From assembly GCF_000384295.1 (NCBI RefSeq), contig NZ_KB913037.1, forward strand, positions 3,163 to 67,162: a DNA stretch of 64,000 nt, given 5' to 3'. Source of the stretch: Amycolatopsis balhimycina FH 1894 (GTDB taxonomy: Bacteria > Actinomycetota > Actinomycetes > Mycobacteriales > Pseudonocardiaceae). The stretch's first letter is position 1; each line of letters begins with the position of its first letter. Shown piece after piece: positions 11,801-23,800 of this stretch. The translations under genes were made by a program, and so were the position numbers. A model generated the notes under the pieces. It did not search any database. It saw only the letters and a list, made by a program, of their open reading frames with translations, and was not told the origin of the DNA.

Positions 11801-14800
11801 TCAACGGCAAGGTGGACCGGGCGGCGCTGCCCGCGCCCGACTACGCGGCCGGTGCGGGCCGGGCTCCGGCGAACGTGCGGGAGGAGCTGCTGTGCCAGGC
11901 CTTCGCCGACGTCCTCGCGCGGCCGTCGGCCGGGGTGGACGACGACTTCTTCGCGCTGGGCGGGCATTCGCTCCTGGTGATGCGGCTGGTGAGCCGGGTG
12001 CGTGCGGTCCTGGACGTCGAGCTGCCGATCCGCACCGTGTTCGAGGCACCGACCCCGGGGCTTCTGGCGGCTCGGATCGCCGAGGTCGCCGCGCCGGGGC
12101 GGGTGGCGCTGACGCGGCGTGCGCGACCGGACCGGGTGCCGTTGTCGTTCGCACAACGCCGGTTGTGGTTCCTGGCACAGCTGGAGGGGCCGAGCCCGGC
12201 GTACAACATTCCGCTGGGGCTGCGCCTGACCGGGTCGTTGGACCGGGAGGCGTTCGTGGCGGCGTTGCGTGATGTGGTCGAGCGGCACGAGGTGCTGCGT
12301 ACCGTTTTCGCGCTGGACGACGGGGAGCCGTGTCAGCAGGTGCTTCCGGCTACGGCGTTTTCGCCGGACGTCGTGGAGGTGCCGTCCGAGGACCTGATGG
12401 CCGCCGTGGCGCGGGCCGCGGCGTACGCCTTCGACCTGGCGGCGGAGATCCCGGTGCGCGCCTCGCTGTTCGCACTGGCGCCGGACGAGCACGTGCTGGT
12501 CCTGGTCGTGCACCACATCGCGGGGGACGCCTGGTCGATGGCGCCCTTGGCACGCGACGTTTCGGAGGCGTACGAAGCGCGGTTGCGCGGATCGGCTCCC
12601 GCATGGGCACCGCTGCCGGTGCAGTACGCCGACTACGCGATCTGGCAGCGGGAACTGCTCGGCGGCGAAAGCGATCCGGACAGTGTGATCTCGCGGCAGG
12701 TGAACTACTGGCGGGACGCGCTCGCCGGCGCACCGGAGGAACTGGAGCTGCCGGTCGACCGGCCACGCCCGGCGGAGCTCTCCCATCGGGGTCACGTCGC
12801 CGAGGTCGAGGTTCCGGCCGAGCCGCACCGGCGGCTCCTCGAGATCGCGCGCGCCGAGGGCGTGACGGTGTTCATGGTTCTGCAGGCCGCGTTGGCGGTG
12901 ACGCTGGCACGGCTGGGCGGCGGCCGGGACATCCCGATCGGCACGGCCGTCGCGGGGCGCACCGACCAGGCACTGGACGAACTGGCCGGGTTCTTCGTCA
13001 ACACCCTTGTCCTGCGCACGGACCTGTCCGGGGATCCGACGTTCGCCGAGGTGCTGCGGAACGCCCGAGAAAGCTTGCTCGCCGCACTGGCTCACCAGGA
13101 CGTACCGTTCGAGCGGCTGGTCGAGGAACTCGCCCCTGCCCGGTCGCTGACCCGGCATCCCCTGTTCCAGGTGATGCTGACCGTGCAGAACACCGCCGGG
13201 GCCGACGTCGAGCTGCCGGGCCTGGAGACCTCGGTGGTGCCGACGGGTGCGGTGCCCGCCAAGTTCGATCTGGACCTGGCCTTCGCCGAGAGCTTCGACG
13301 CGGCGGGCGCGCCCGCCGGACTGCGCGGGACGCTCGTCGTGGCCGCCGACCTGTTCGACCAGCGCACCGCCGACCGGATCGTGACCTGGTTCGCGCGCGT
13401 GCTCGACGAGGTGACCCTCCGGCCGGACCGGCGGCTCGGCGCGGTCGGCCTGCTGGACGCGGCCGAACTGTCCGCGTTGGCGAGCTGGAACGAGCCCGGG
13501 CCGTCGTTCGCCGAGGCAACGCTGCCGGAGCTGTTCGAGGCACAAGTGGCGAGAACACCGGACGCGATCGCCGTCACGGCGGGAGACGCCGAGCTGTCGT
13601 ACGCGGAGCTGGATGCTCGCGCGAGTGGTTTGGCGGGCCGGCTGGCGGGTCGGGGTGTGGGGCCGGAGTCGGTCGTCGGTGTGGTCGTACGGCGGTCGGT
13701 TGATGTGGTTGTGTCGTTGCTGGCGGTGGTGAAGGCGGGTGGGGCGTATCTGCCGGTGGATCCGGATGCTCCGGGGGAGCGGATCGGGTTCGTCTTGGTG
13801 GATGCGGGCGCGGTGTGCGTGGTGACGACCTCGGAGTGCGCTTCGGTTGTGCCCGAGGGCGTGCCGGTGGTGGTGGCGGACGATGCCGGGCCCGACATGG
13901 TGTCGGACCGGCTGGGTGTGGCGCGCCCTGAGCATCCGGCGTATGTGATTTATACGTCGGGTTCGACCGGGAGGCCGAAGGGTGTCCTGGTACCGCATCG
14001 TAATGTGGTGGCGTTGTTCGCGGCGACGCATGGGTTGTTCGGGTTTGGTGCGGGTGATGTGTGGTCGTGGTTTCATTCGTTTGCGTTTGATTTTTCGGTG
14101 TGGGAGTTGTGGGGGGCGTTGCTGCACGGCGGCCGGGTTGTGGTGGTGCCGTTTGAGGTGTCGCGTTCTCCGCGGGAGTTCTGGGGTTTGCTGGAGCGGG
14201 AGCGGGTTACGGTGTTGAGTCAGACGCCGTCGGCGTTTTATCAGCTGATGGCGGTCCAGTCCGATCGTGTGTTGGGCGATGTGCGGGCCGTGGTTTTTGG
14301 TGGTGAGGCGTTGGAGCCGGCACGGCTGACCGATTGGTGGGAACGGTACGGCGAAGCTGGGCCGCGGTTGGTGAACATGTATGGGATCACCGAGACGACG
14401 GTGCATGTCACTCATCACGATCTTGTTCCGGGTGTCCGGGGCAGTGTGATCGGGCGTGGTCTTCCTGGTCTGTCGGTTTATGTGTTGGATGAGTGGCTTC
14501 AGCCGGTTCCGGTGGATGTGGTGGGTGAGTTGTATGTGGCCGGGCCGCAGGTGGCGCGGGGGTATGTGAATCGTGCGGGGTTGACGGGTGAGCGTTTTGT
14601 GGCGTGCCCGTTCGTGCCGGGGCGGCGGATGTATCGGACGGGGGATCGGGCTCGCTGGAATCCCGATGGGCGGTTGGTGTTCGCCGGTCGTGTCGATGAT
14701 CAGGTGCAGGTCCGGGGGTTCCGGGTTGAGCCGGGTGAGGTGGAGGCGGTGCTCGCGGCGCATCCGGGGGTGGCGCGGGCCGTGGTGATTGCGCGGGAGG

Positions 14801-17800
14801 ACGTCCCCGGTGATGTCCGGTTGGTCGCCTACGTCCTTCCCGCGGGGGAAGCGGAGGGACTGCCGGAGGCGGTGCGCGGGTTCGCCGTCGGCCGGTTGCC
14901 GTCGTACATGGTGCCGTCGGCGGTGGTCGTGCTGGAGGCGCTGCCGTTGACGGGCAACGGAAAACTGGACCGTGCGGCGCTGCCAGCGCCTGCTTTTGCG
15001 GCGGGTGGCGGGCGTGTTCCGGCCACCACCGAGGAGGAGTTGCTCTGTCAGGCGTTCGCCGAGGTGCTCGGGCTGCCGAGCGCCGGAGTCGATGACGACT
15101 TCTTCGCCCTCGGTGGGCATTCGCTGCTGGCGGTGTCGCTGGTGGAGTGGCTGCGGCGACGCGGTGTGTCGGTGTCCGTGCGGGCGTTGTTCACGACCCC
15201 GACCCCGGCCGGATTGGCCGCGATCGCCGGGCCCGGCCAGGTCGACGTACCGCCGAACCTGATCCCGGGCGGTGCCACCGAGCTGACGCCGGAGATGCTG
15301 ACACTGGTCGAGCTGACCGAGGACCAGGTCGAGCTGGTGACAGCGGCGATTCCGGGCGGAGCGGCCAACATTCAGGATGTGTATCCGCTGGCGCCGTTGC
15401 AGGAAGGGATTTTCTTCCACCATTTGATGGCGGATCGCAGTGGCACGGATGTGTATGTGACTCCGACGGTGCTGGCGGTGGAGAGCCGGGAGCGGGTGGA
15501 CGAGCTGCTGGCGGGGTTGCGGTGGTTGATCGATCGGCATGACATCTACCGGACCTCGGTGGTGTCGGTGGGACTTCGGGAGCCGGTCCAGGTGGTGGCC
15601 CGTCATGTTCCGTTGCCGGTCGAGGAGATCACGCTCGATCCGCAGGGCCCCGAACCGATCGACCAGCTTCGCGCAGCCGCCGGTGGCCGGATGGAGCTGG
15701 ACCGCGCACCACTCATGAGCGTCCACGTCGCTGCCGGCCCCGATGGCGGTTGGCTGGTGCTGCTGCGTATTCACCACCTGATCCAGGATCACACCACCTT
15801 CGACGTGATCCTCGATGATCTCCGCTCGTTCCTCGCCGGACGGGCCGATCGGCTGCCGTCGCCGGTGCGGTTTCGTGACTTCGTCGCACAAGCACGGCGC
15901 GGGATTTCCCAGGCCGAGCACGAACGCTATTTCACCGAGCTGCTCGACGGCATCACCGAAACCACCGCACCCTACGGCCTCACGGACACCTACGGCGACG
16001 GCGAAGCGGCCGCGCACGCCCGGCTGCTGGTCGACGAGGCCCTGACGACACGGATGCGCGAGGTGGCGCGGGCGCTCGGCGTGAGCCCGGCGACGGTGTT
16101 CCATCTGGCATGGGCACGCGTACTGGCAGCGATTTCGGGCCGTGACGACGTGGTGTTCGGCACGCTGCTGTTCGGGCGGATGAACGCCGGTGCCGGCGCC
16201 GACCGCGCGCCCGGCCTGTTCCTGAACACGCTGCCGGTGCGGGTGCGCGTCGCCGGGAAGAGCGTGGCCGAAGCGGTGACCGAACTGCGGGGCCGGCTGG
16301 CCGAGCTGATGGTCCACGAGCACGCGCCTCTGGCGCTGGCCCAGGCTGCCGCCGACCTTCCCGGCGGCAGCCCGCTGTTCACCTCGCTCTTCAACTACCG
16401 GCACAACCAGGAGGAGCCCGAACCAGGCGAGGACATCGAAGGCATCCGGACGGTCTTCACCCGGGAGCACACGAACTATCCGCTCCACGTGTCAATCGAC
16501 AATGACGGACCGAGTTTCGCGATCACCGTCAACGCCATGGCACCCGCCGACCCCGGCCAGGTCTGCGCGCTCCTTCACACCTGTCTCAGCAACCTGGTCA
16601 CCGCGCTGGCGGTCGCCCCGGAGACGCCGTTCACCGGCGTGGACGTCCTGGACCCGCGGACCCGGCGCCGGCTGGAAGCGGACGGGAACGGCACGGCCGT
16701 GGCGGTGCCGGACGTGACCGTGCCCGCCGCCTTCTCGGCGCAGGTGGCCCGCGCGCCGGAGGCCACGGCGCTGGTGTCCGGCGACGTCCGGCTCAGCTAT
16801 GCCGAGCTGGACGCCCGCTCGGACCGGCTGGCGCGGGCGCTGGTGGCCTCGGGGATCGGCGCGGAGTCGCCCGTCGCGGTGGTGATGGAGCGGTCGGCCG
16901 AGCTGGTGGTGGCGTTGCTGGCGGTTCTGAAGGCCGGTGGGGCGTACGTGCCGTTGGATCTGGGCTGGCCGGTCGCGCGGATGCGGGCGGTGCTCGAGGA
17001 TGCGGGCGCCCGGTGGGCGGTGGTGCACGAGCCGACCGCCGGCCACGAGTCCTTGAGCGGCATCGGGATCCGGACGATCCCGGCCGATGCCGATGCCGAT
17101 GCCGATGCCGCGCTGCCTTCGCAATGGTCGCCCGGGCAAGCCGCGTATGTGATGTACACGTCGGGTTCGACAGGTGTGCCGAAGGGTGTGGTGACGGCTC
17201 ATCGGGACGTCGTCGCGTTGGCCGGGGATCGGTGCTGGGGGTCGCCGTCGCGAGTGTTGTTCCACGCGCCGCATGCGTTCGATGCCTCGACGTTCGAGTT
17301 GTGGGTGCCGTTGCTGGCGGGTGGGACGGTGGTCGTCGCCCCCGGGGAGCGGGTGGACGCGGCGGTGATCCGGCGGCTCGTCGCCGTACACGATGTGTCT
17401 CATGTGCATGTGACGGCGGGATTGCTGCGGGTGCTGGCGGACGAGGACCCGGGGTGCCTTGCGGGTGTCCGTGAGGTGCTGACAGGTGGGGATGTGGTTC
17501 CCGCCGAGTCGGTGCGGCGGGTGCTGGAAGAGAACCCCGGGGTCACGGTGCGGCATCTGTACGGGCCGACCGAGGTGACGTTGTGTGCGACGCAGTCCGA
17601 GGTCGGCGGCGCCGATGCGGTCGGCGGGGTTCTGCCGATCGGGCGTCCGCTGGACAACACGCGGGTGCATGTCCTCGACGGTGCGCTGAATCCGGTTCCG
17701 GTGGGTGTGGCCGGTGAGTTGTACGTGGCGGGTGCGGGTGTCGCCCGGGGTTACCTGAATCGTCCACAGTGGAGTGCCGAACGGTTCGTGGCGTGCCCGT

Positions 17801-20800
17801 TCGGTGTCGCGGGTGAGCGGATGTATCGCACGGGGGACTTGGCCCGGTGGTCGCCGGATGGCCGGCTGGTGTTCGCCGGCCGCGCGGACGAGCAGGTGAA
17901 GATCCGTGGTTTCCGGGTGGAGCCGGGCGAGGTGGAGGCTGTGCTCGCGGCGCATCCGGCGGTCGCGCAGGCCGCGGTGGTCGCCCGGGAGGATGTTCCG
18001 GGCGATAAACGGCTGATCGCCTACGTGGTGCCCGCGGTGCCGGGCACGGCCGTCGCCGGCACGGTGCGTGCGGATGCCGCGGAACGGCTGCCGGAGTACC
18101 TGGTGCCGTCGGCGGTGGTCGAGCTGGACCGGCTTCCGTTGACGGTCAACGGGAAGCTGGATCGCGCCGCGCTTCCTGCCGCCGGTTACGCGGTGGGTGC
18201 CGGGCGGGCACCGGCTGATGCCCGTGAGGAGCTGTTGTGCCAGGTGTTCGCGGAGATTCTGGATCTGCCGTCGGTCGGGGCGGGTGACGACTTCTTTGCG
18301 TTGGGTGGTCATTCGCTGCTGGCGATGCGGCTGGTGGGCAGGTTGCGGGCGGTGCTGGGGGTGGAACTGTCGTTCATGACGTTGTTCGACGCGCCGACTC
18401 CGGCGGGGTTGTCGCGTCGGCTGGTCCAGGCAGAGCCGGGCCGGACCGGGCTGGCCGTGCGGCAGCGGCCGGATCGGGTTCCACTGTCGTTCGCGCAGCG
18501 TCGTTTGTGGTTCCTGGGTCAGTTGGAGGGACCGAGCGCCACCTACAACATCCCGTTGGTGACGCGGATGACCGGCCCGCTGGACCGGACGGCGCTCGAC
18601 GCCGCGCTGCGCGACGTCGTCGAACGGCACGAGGTCCTGCGCACCGTCTTCGAGGTGATCGGCGGCGAGCCCTGCCAGCGGATCCTGTCCGCCGACGAAG
18701 CCGGCTTCGCGATGCGGGTCATCGACATGGCTTCTGCCGGCGCGGAGAAAGTGACCGAGGCGATCGCCGCGGTGACCGGCCACGAATTCGACCTCGCCGC
18801 CGAGATCCCGATCGGGGCGTGGCTGCTCGCGGTGGCGCCGGACGAGCACGTCCTGGTCCTGGTCCTGCACCACATCGCGGCAGACGCCTGGTCGATGACG
18901 CCGCTGGTGCGCGACGTCGCCGAGGCGTACGCGGCGCGACACCGGGGTGAAGAGCCCGTGTGGACACCGTTGCCCGTGCAGTACGCCGACTACGCGCTCT
19001 GGCAGCGTGAGCTGCTCGGCGACGAGGACGACCCGGGCAGTGTGCTCTCCGGCCAAGTCGCCTACTGGCGCGAAGCCCTCGAAGGCGTGCCGGAGGAACT
19101 GGACCTCCCCGTCGACCGGCCGCGCCCGGCCACCGCGTCCTACCGTGGTCGTTTCGCCCCGGTCGGGATCCCCGCCGACGTGCACCGGCGCCTCAAGACG
19201 GTGGCACGGGAGCGCGGAACGACCCTGTTCATGACGGTGCAGGCCGCGCTGACCGTGGTGCTGTCGCGGCTGGGCGCCGGCACGGACATCCCGGTCGGCA
19301 TCGCGGTCGCGGGACGCACCGACCAGGCACTGGACGACATGATCGGCTTCTTCGTCAACACGCTCGTTTTGCGGACCGATCTGTCCGGAGACCCGACGGT
19401 CGCCGAGATCCTCCGCCGGGTCCGGGACGCGTCGCTGGCGGCCTTCACACACCAGGACGTCCCGTTCGAGAAGCTCGTCGAAGAGCTGGCGCCTGCCCGG
19501 TCGCTGGCCCGGCACCCGTTGTTCCAGGTCATGCTGACCCTGCAGAACGCGGGCGGGCCCGGCGGTGGACCGTCCGCGGTCCTGCCGGGTCTGCGGACCG
19601 GCTCGCTGCCCACCGGTGAGGCGGCGGCCAAGTTCGACCTGGACCTCTCGATGGGCGAGTCCTTCGACGCGGCCGGCGAACCCGCCGGGATGGAAGGCAT
19701 GCTCATCGCGGCCGCCGATCTGTTCGACCAGGACACGGCCGACCGGATCGCGAGCGGGCTGACGCGTGTCCTGAGCCTGATCGCCGAGGACACCGGTGTG
19801 CGGCTGAGCGCGGTGGACGTGCTCGGGCCCGCCGACCGGCGGCTGGTGGTCGAGGAGTGGAACGACACCGGTGCTCCGCCGCCCGTCCTGCTCGTGCCAG
19901 GGGCGTTCGAGGCGCAGGTCGCGAGAACGCCGGACGCGCTCGCGCTGCTGCACGGTGACGGCACCCGGCTGACCTACGCCGAGCTGAACGCCCGGGCCAA
20001 CAGGCTCGCCCGGCTGCTCGTCCGGCACGGCGTCGGCCCGGAGTCCCCCGTCGCGGTGGGTATGGGCCGCTCCGCCGACCTGGTGGTGGCGCTGCTGGCG
20101 GTGCTCAAGGCGGGGGGCGCCTATCTCCCGGTCGACCCCGGTCATCCGGCCGAGCGCGTCGGGTACCTGTTCGACGACGCCCGTCCGGGGCTCGTCCTCA
20201 CCACCCTGGACACCGGGATCGCCGACCACGGACCGGACCGGATCGTGCTGGACGATCCGCGTGTCGAGGCCGAACTGGCGGCGCTGGACGCGGGCGACCT
20301 GGCCACCGCCGAGCGTCACGGCCCCCTCCTGCCCGGCCACCCGGCTTACGTGATCTACACGTCGGGTTCCACCGGGCGGCCCAAGGGGGTCGTCGTCCCG
20401 CACGGCGCGATGGCGAACTTCGTGGCGGCGATGGGCGAACGGTTCCCGATGGACGCCGCGGACCGCCTGCTGGCCGTAACGACCGTGTCCTTCGACATCC
20501 ACGTCCTCGAGCTGTACGTGCCGCTGCTCGCGGGTGCCGGGGTCGTGCTCGCGGAGGACGCGGCCGTCCGGGATCCAGCGGCGGTGGCCGGGCTGATCGG
20601 CCGCTTCGGCGTCACGACGATGCAGGCGACCCCGGCGATGTGGCAGGCACTGCTGACCGGGCACGCGGAAGCCGCACGCGGGCTGCGGCCGCTGGTCGGC
20701 GGCGAGGCGCTGCCGGGGGCACTGGCCGCCCGCATGGTCCAGGCGTCGGGGAGCACGGTCACCAACCTGTACGGCCCGACCGAGGTGACGGTGTGGGCGA

Positions 20801-23800
20801 CCGCGGCCGACGTCGCGGGGAACGGCGGGGTGTCGATCGGCAGGCCGGTCGCCAACACGAGGGCCTACGTGCTCGACGGCACGTTGCGGCCGGTTCCGCC
20901 AGGTGTCGCGGGTGAGCTGTACCTCGCCGGTGTCCAGCTCGCGCGCGGTTACCTGGGGCGCCCGGGGGCGACGGCGGAACGGTTCGTGGCCTGTCCGTTC
21001 GGCGACGGCGGCGAGCGGCTCTACCGGACCGGTGACGTGGTGCGGTGGCGGGCGGACGGCGAGCTGGAGTTCCTGGGACGCACGGACGACCAGGTGAAGA
21101 TCCGCGGGTTCCGGATCGAGCTCGGTGAGGTCGAGGCCGTGCTGGGCACCTGCCCGGACGTGGACCGGGTCGCGGTGGTCGTGCGTGAGGACGCGCCGGG
21201 GGACAAGCGGCTCATTGCCTATGTCGTGGCCACCGGCGACGAGCCTGGTGAGCCCGCCGACGCGGTACGCGCGTACGCGTCCGAACGGTTGCCGTCGTAC
21301 ATGGTGCCGTCCGCGGTCGTCACGCTCGACGCGCTGCCGCTGACGCCGAACGGGAAGCTGGACCGCAAGGCGCTGCCCACGCCCGCCTTCGCGCCGGGCG
21401 CGGGCGCGGGCAGGCTCCCCGCCGGCCCGCGGGAGGAGCTGTTCTGCGCGGCGTTCGCCGATGTGCTGGGGCTCGACGTGGTCGGGGCCGATGACGACTT
21501 CTTCGCGCTGGGCGGGCATTCCCTGCTGGCGGTGTCCCTGGTGGAGTATCTCCGCGCCCGCGGGACGGCGGTGTCGGTGCGGGCGTTGTTCCAGAACGCC
21601 ACCCCGGCGGGGCTGGCCGCGGCGGCCGGACCGGAAGAGGTGGTGGTGCCGCCGAACCTGATCCCGCCCGGCGCGGCCGAGATCACCCCGGAGATGCTCA
21701 CCCTGGCCGAGCTGACCGAGGCGGAGATCGCCACGGTGGTCGAGGCCGTGCCGGGTGGCGCGGCCAACATCGCCGATGTCTACCCGCTGGCCCCGCTGCA
21801 GGAGGGCATGTTCTTCCACCACCTGATGGCGGGGCGCGACGACGCGGACGTCTACGTGCTGCCGACCGTGCTCGGCTTCGGCTCACGGGCTCTCCTCGAC
21901 CGTTTCCTCGCTGCCCTGCAGCGGATCGTCGACCGGACCGACACGTACCGGACGGCGGTCGTCTGGGAAGGGCTGCGTGAACCGGTGCAGGTCGTGTGCC
22001 GCACCGCCGAGTTGCCGGTGGACGAAATCGTCCTCGACGGCGCGGGCGACGCCGCCGAGCAGCTGATGGCCGGCGCGGGGGCCCGGGTGGCAGTGGACAG
22101 GGCGCCGCTGATGCGGGTCCGGGTCGCCGCCGAACCGGGCACCGGACGCTGGGTCGCGTTGGTGCTCGTCCATCACCTGGTGCAGGACCACACCGCGCTG
22201 GACGTGCTCATGGACGAGGTGCGCGCGATGCTCACCGGGCGGGCCGCGGAACTGCCGGAGCCGGTGCCGTTCCGCGAGTACGTGGCGCGGGCGCGGCTCG
22301 GAGTCGCGCGGGAGGAGCACGAGGCCTACTTCGCCGGGCTGCTCGGCGACCTGATCGAGCCGACCGCGCCGTACGGGCTGCTGGACGTGCACGGAAGCGG
22401 CGAGGCGGTGACGCGCGCAGACCGGTGGGTCGACGACGCGGTGGCCCACCGGCTGCGCGGACTGGCCCGCTCACGCGGGGTCAGCCCCGCGACCGTCTTC
22501 CACCTGGCCTGGGCCCGGGTCCTCGGCACGCTGGCGGGACGCGACGACGTCGTGTTCGGCACTGTCCTGTTCGGACGGATGAACGCCGTGGCCGACGTGC
22601 GGCGGGCGGCCGGGCCGTTCATCAACACGCTGCCGGTGCGCGTCCGCCTCGACGGCACCGGCGCGGGCTCGGCGCTGTCGGCGATGCGGGGCCAGCTCGC
22701 CGGGCTGATGGTGCACGAGCACGCGCCGCTCACGCTGGCGCAGTCGGCCAGTGGTGTACCGGGCGGCCTCCCGCTGTTCACGTCGCTGTTCAACTACCGC
22801 TTCACCGCGGCGCGCGGTGATGCCGGGGAGACGGGCCGGGACGAGCCCGTCGACGGCATCGAGCTGCTGGCGTACCGGGAGCAGAGCAACTACCCGCTGA
22901 CGGTGTCCGTCGACGATGTGGGGGAGCGGTTCCTGCTGACCGTGGACGCGCTCGCGCCGGCCGATCCCGAGCAGGTCTGCGGGCTGCTGCACGCCTGTCT
23001 CGGCAATCTGGCTTCGGTGCTCGAGGAAGCCCCCGGCACGCCGCTCTCGGCGGTCGAGGTGGTGGACGCGGCCGAGCGACGGCGGGTACTGGAGGCGGGG
23101 ACCGGGCCGGTCCGGCCGGTGCCGCAAGTGCCGTTCGGGGACCTGTTCGCGGCGCGGGCGGCCGAGGCGCCGGAGGCCGTGGCGCTGTCACGCGGAGACG
23201 TCGCATTGTCGTACCGGGAGCTGGACGCGGCCGCGAACCGACTGGCGAGGCTGCTGATCGCGCGGGACGTCGGGCCGGAGTCGGTGGTCGCGGTGGTGCT
23301 GGAACGGTCGCTCGAGCCGATGATCGCGTTCCTGGCGATCGTGCGGGCCGGGGCGGCCTGGCTGCCGGTCGACCCGGCGCTTCCGGCCGAGCGCGTCGGG
23401 CTCATGTTCTCCGACGCCGTCCCGGCGCTGGTGCTGACGAGCGCGGGCTGCCGGTCACTGGTGCCCGGCGGTGTGCCGGTGACCGTGCTGGGTTCGCCGG
23501 CGGCCGACGCGGAACTGGCGAATCTGGACGACGGTGCCGTCACCGACGCCGAACGGGTCACTCCGGTGCTGCCGGACCACCCGGCGTACGTGATCTACAC
23601 GTCCGGCTCGACCGGACGGCCGAAGGGCGTGGCGGTCACGCACCGCGGCCTCCCCTCGCTGGCGCTGGCCCAGATCGAGTCGTTCGCGCTGGACGGCGCG
23701 AGCCGGGTGCTGCAACTGGCCTCGCTCAGCTTCGACGCGTCGGTGATGGAAATGGTCATGGCGTTCTCGTGCGGCGCGACGCTGGTCGTCCCCGCGGCGC

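Noticed and set aside
9739..16488. A 2249-codon open frame on the minus strand
   Set aside because: It is antisense to the large synthetase, rich in Arg, His and Gln and without any domain. High GC3 keeps such shadow frames open.
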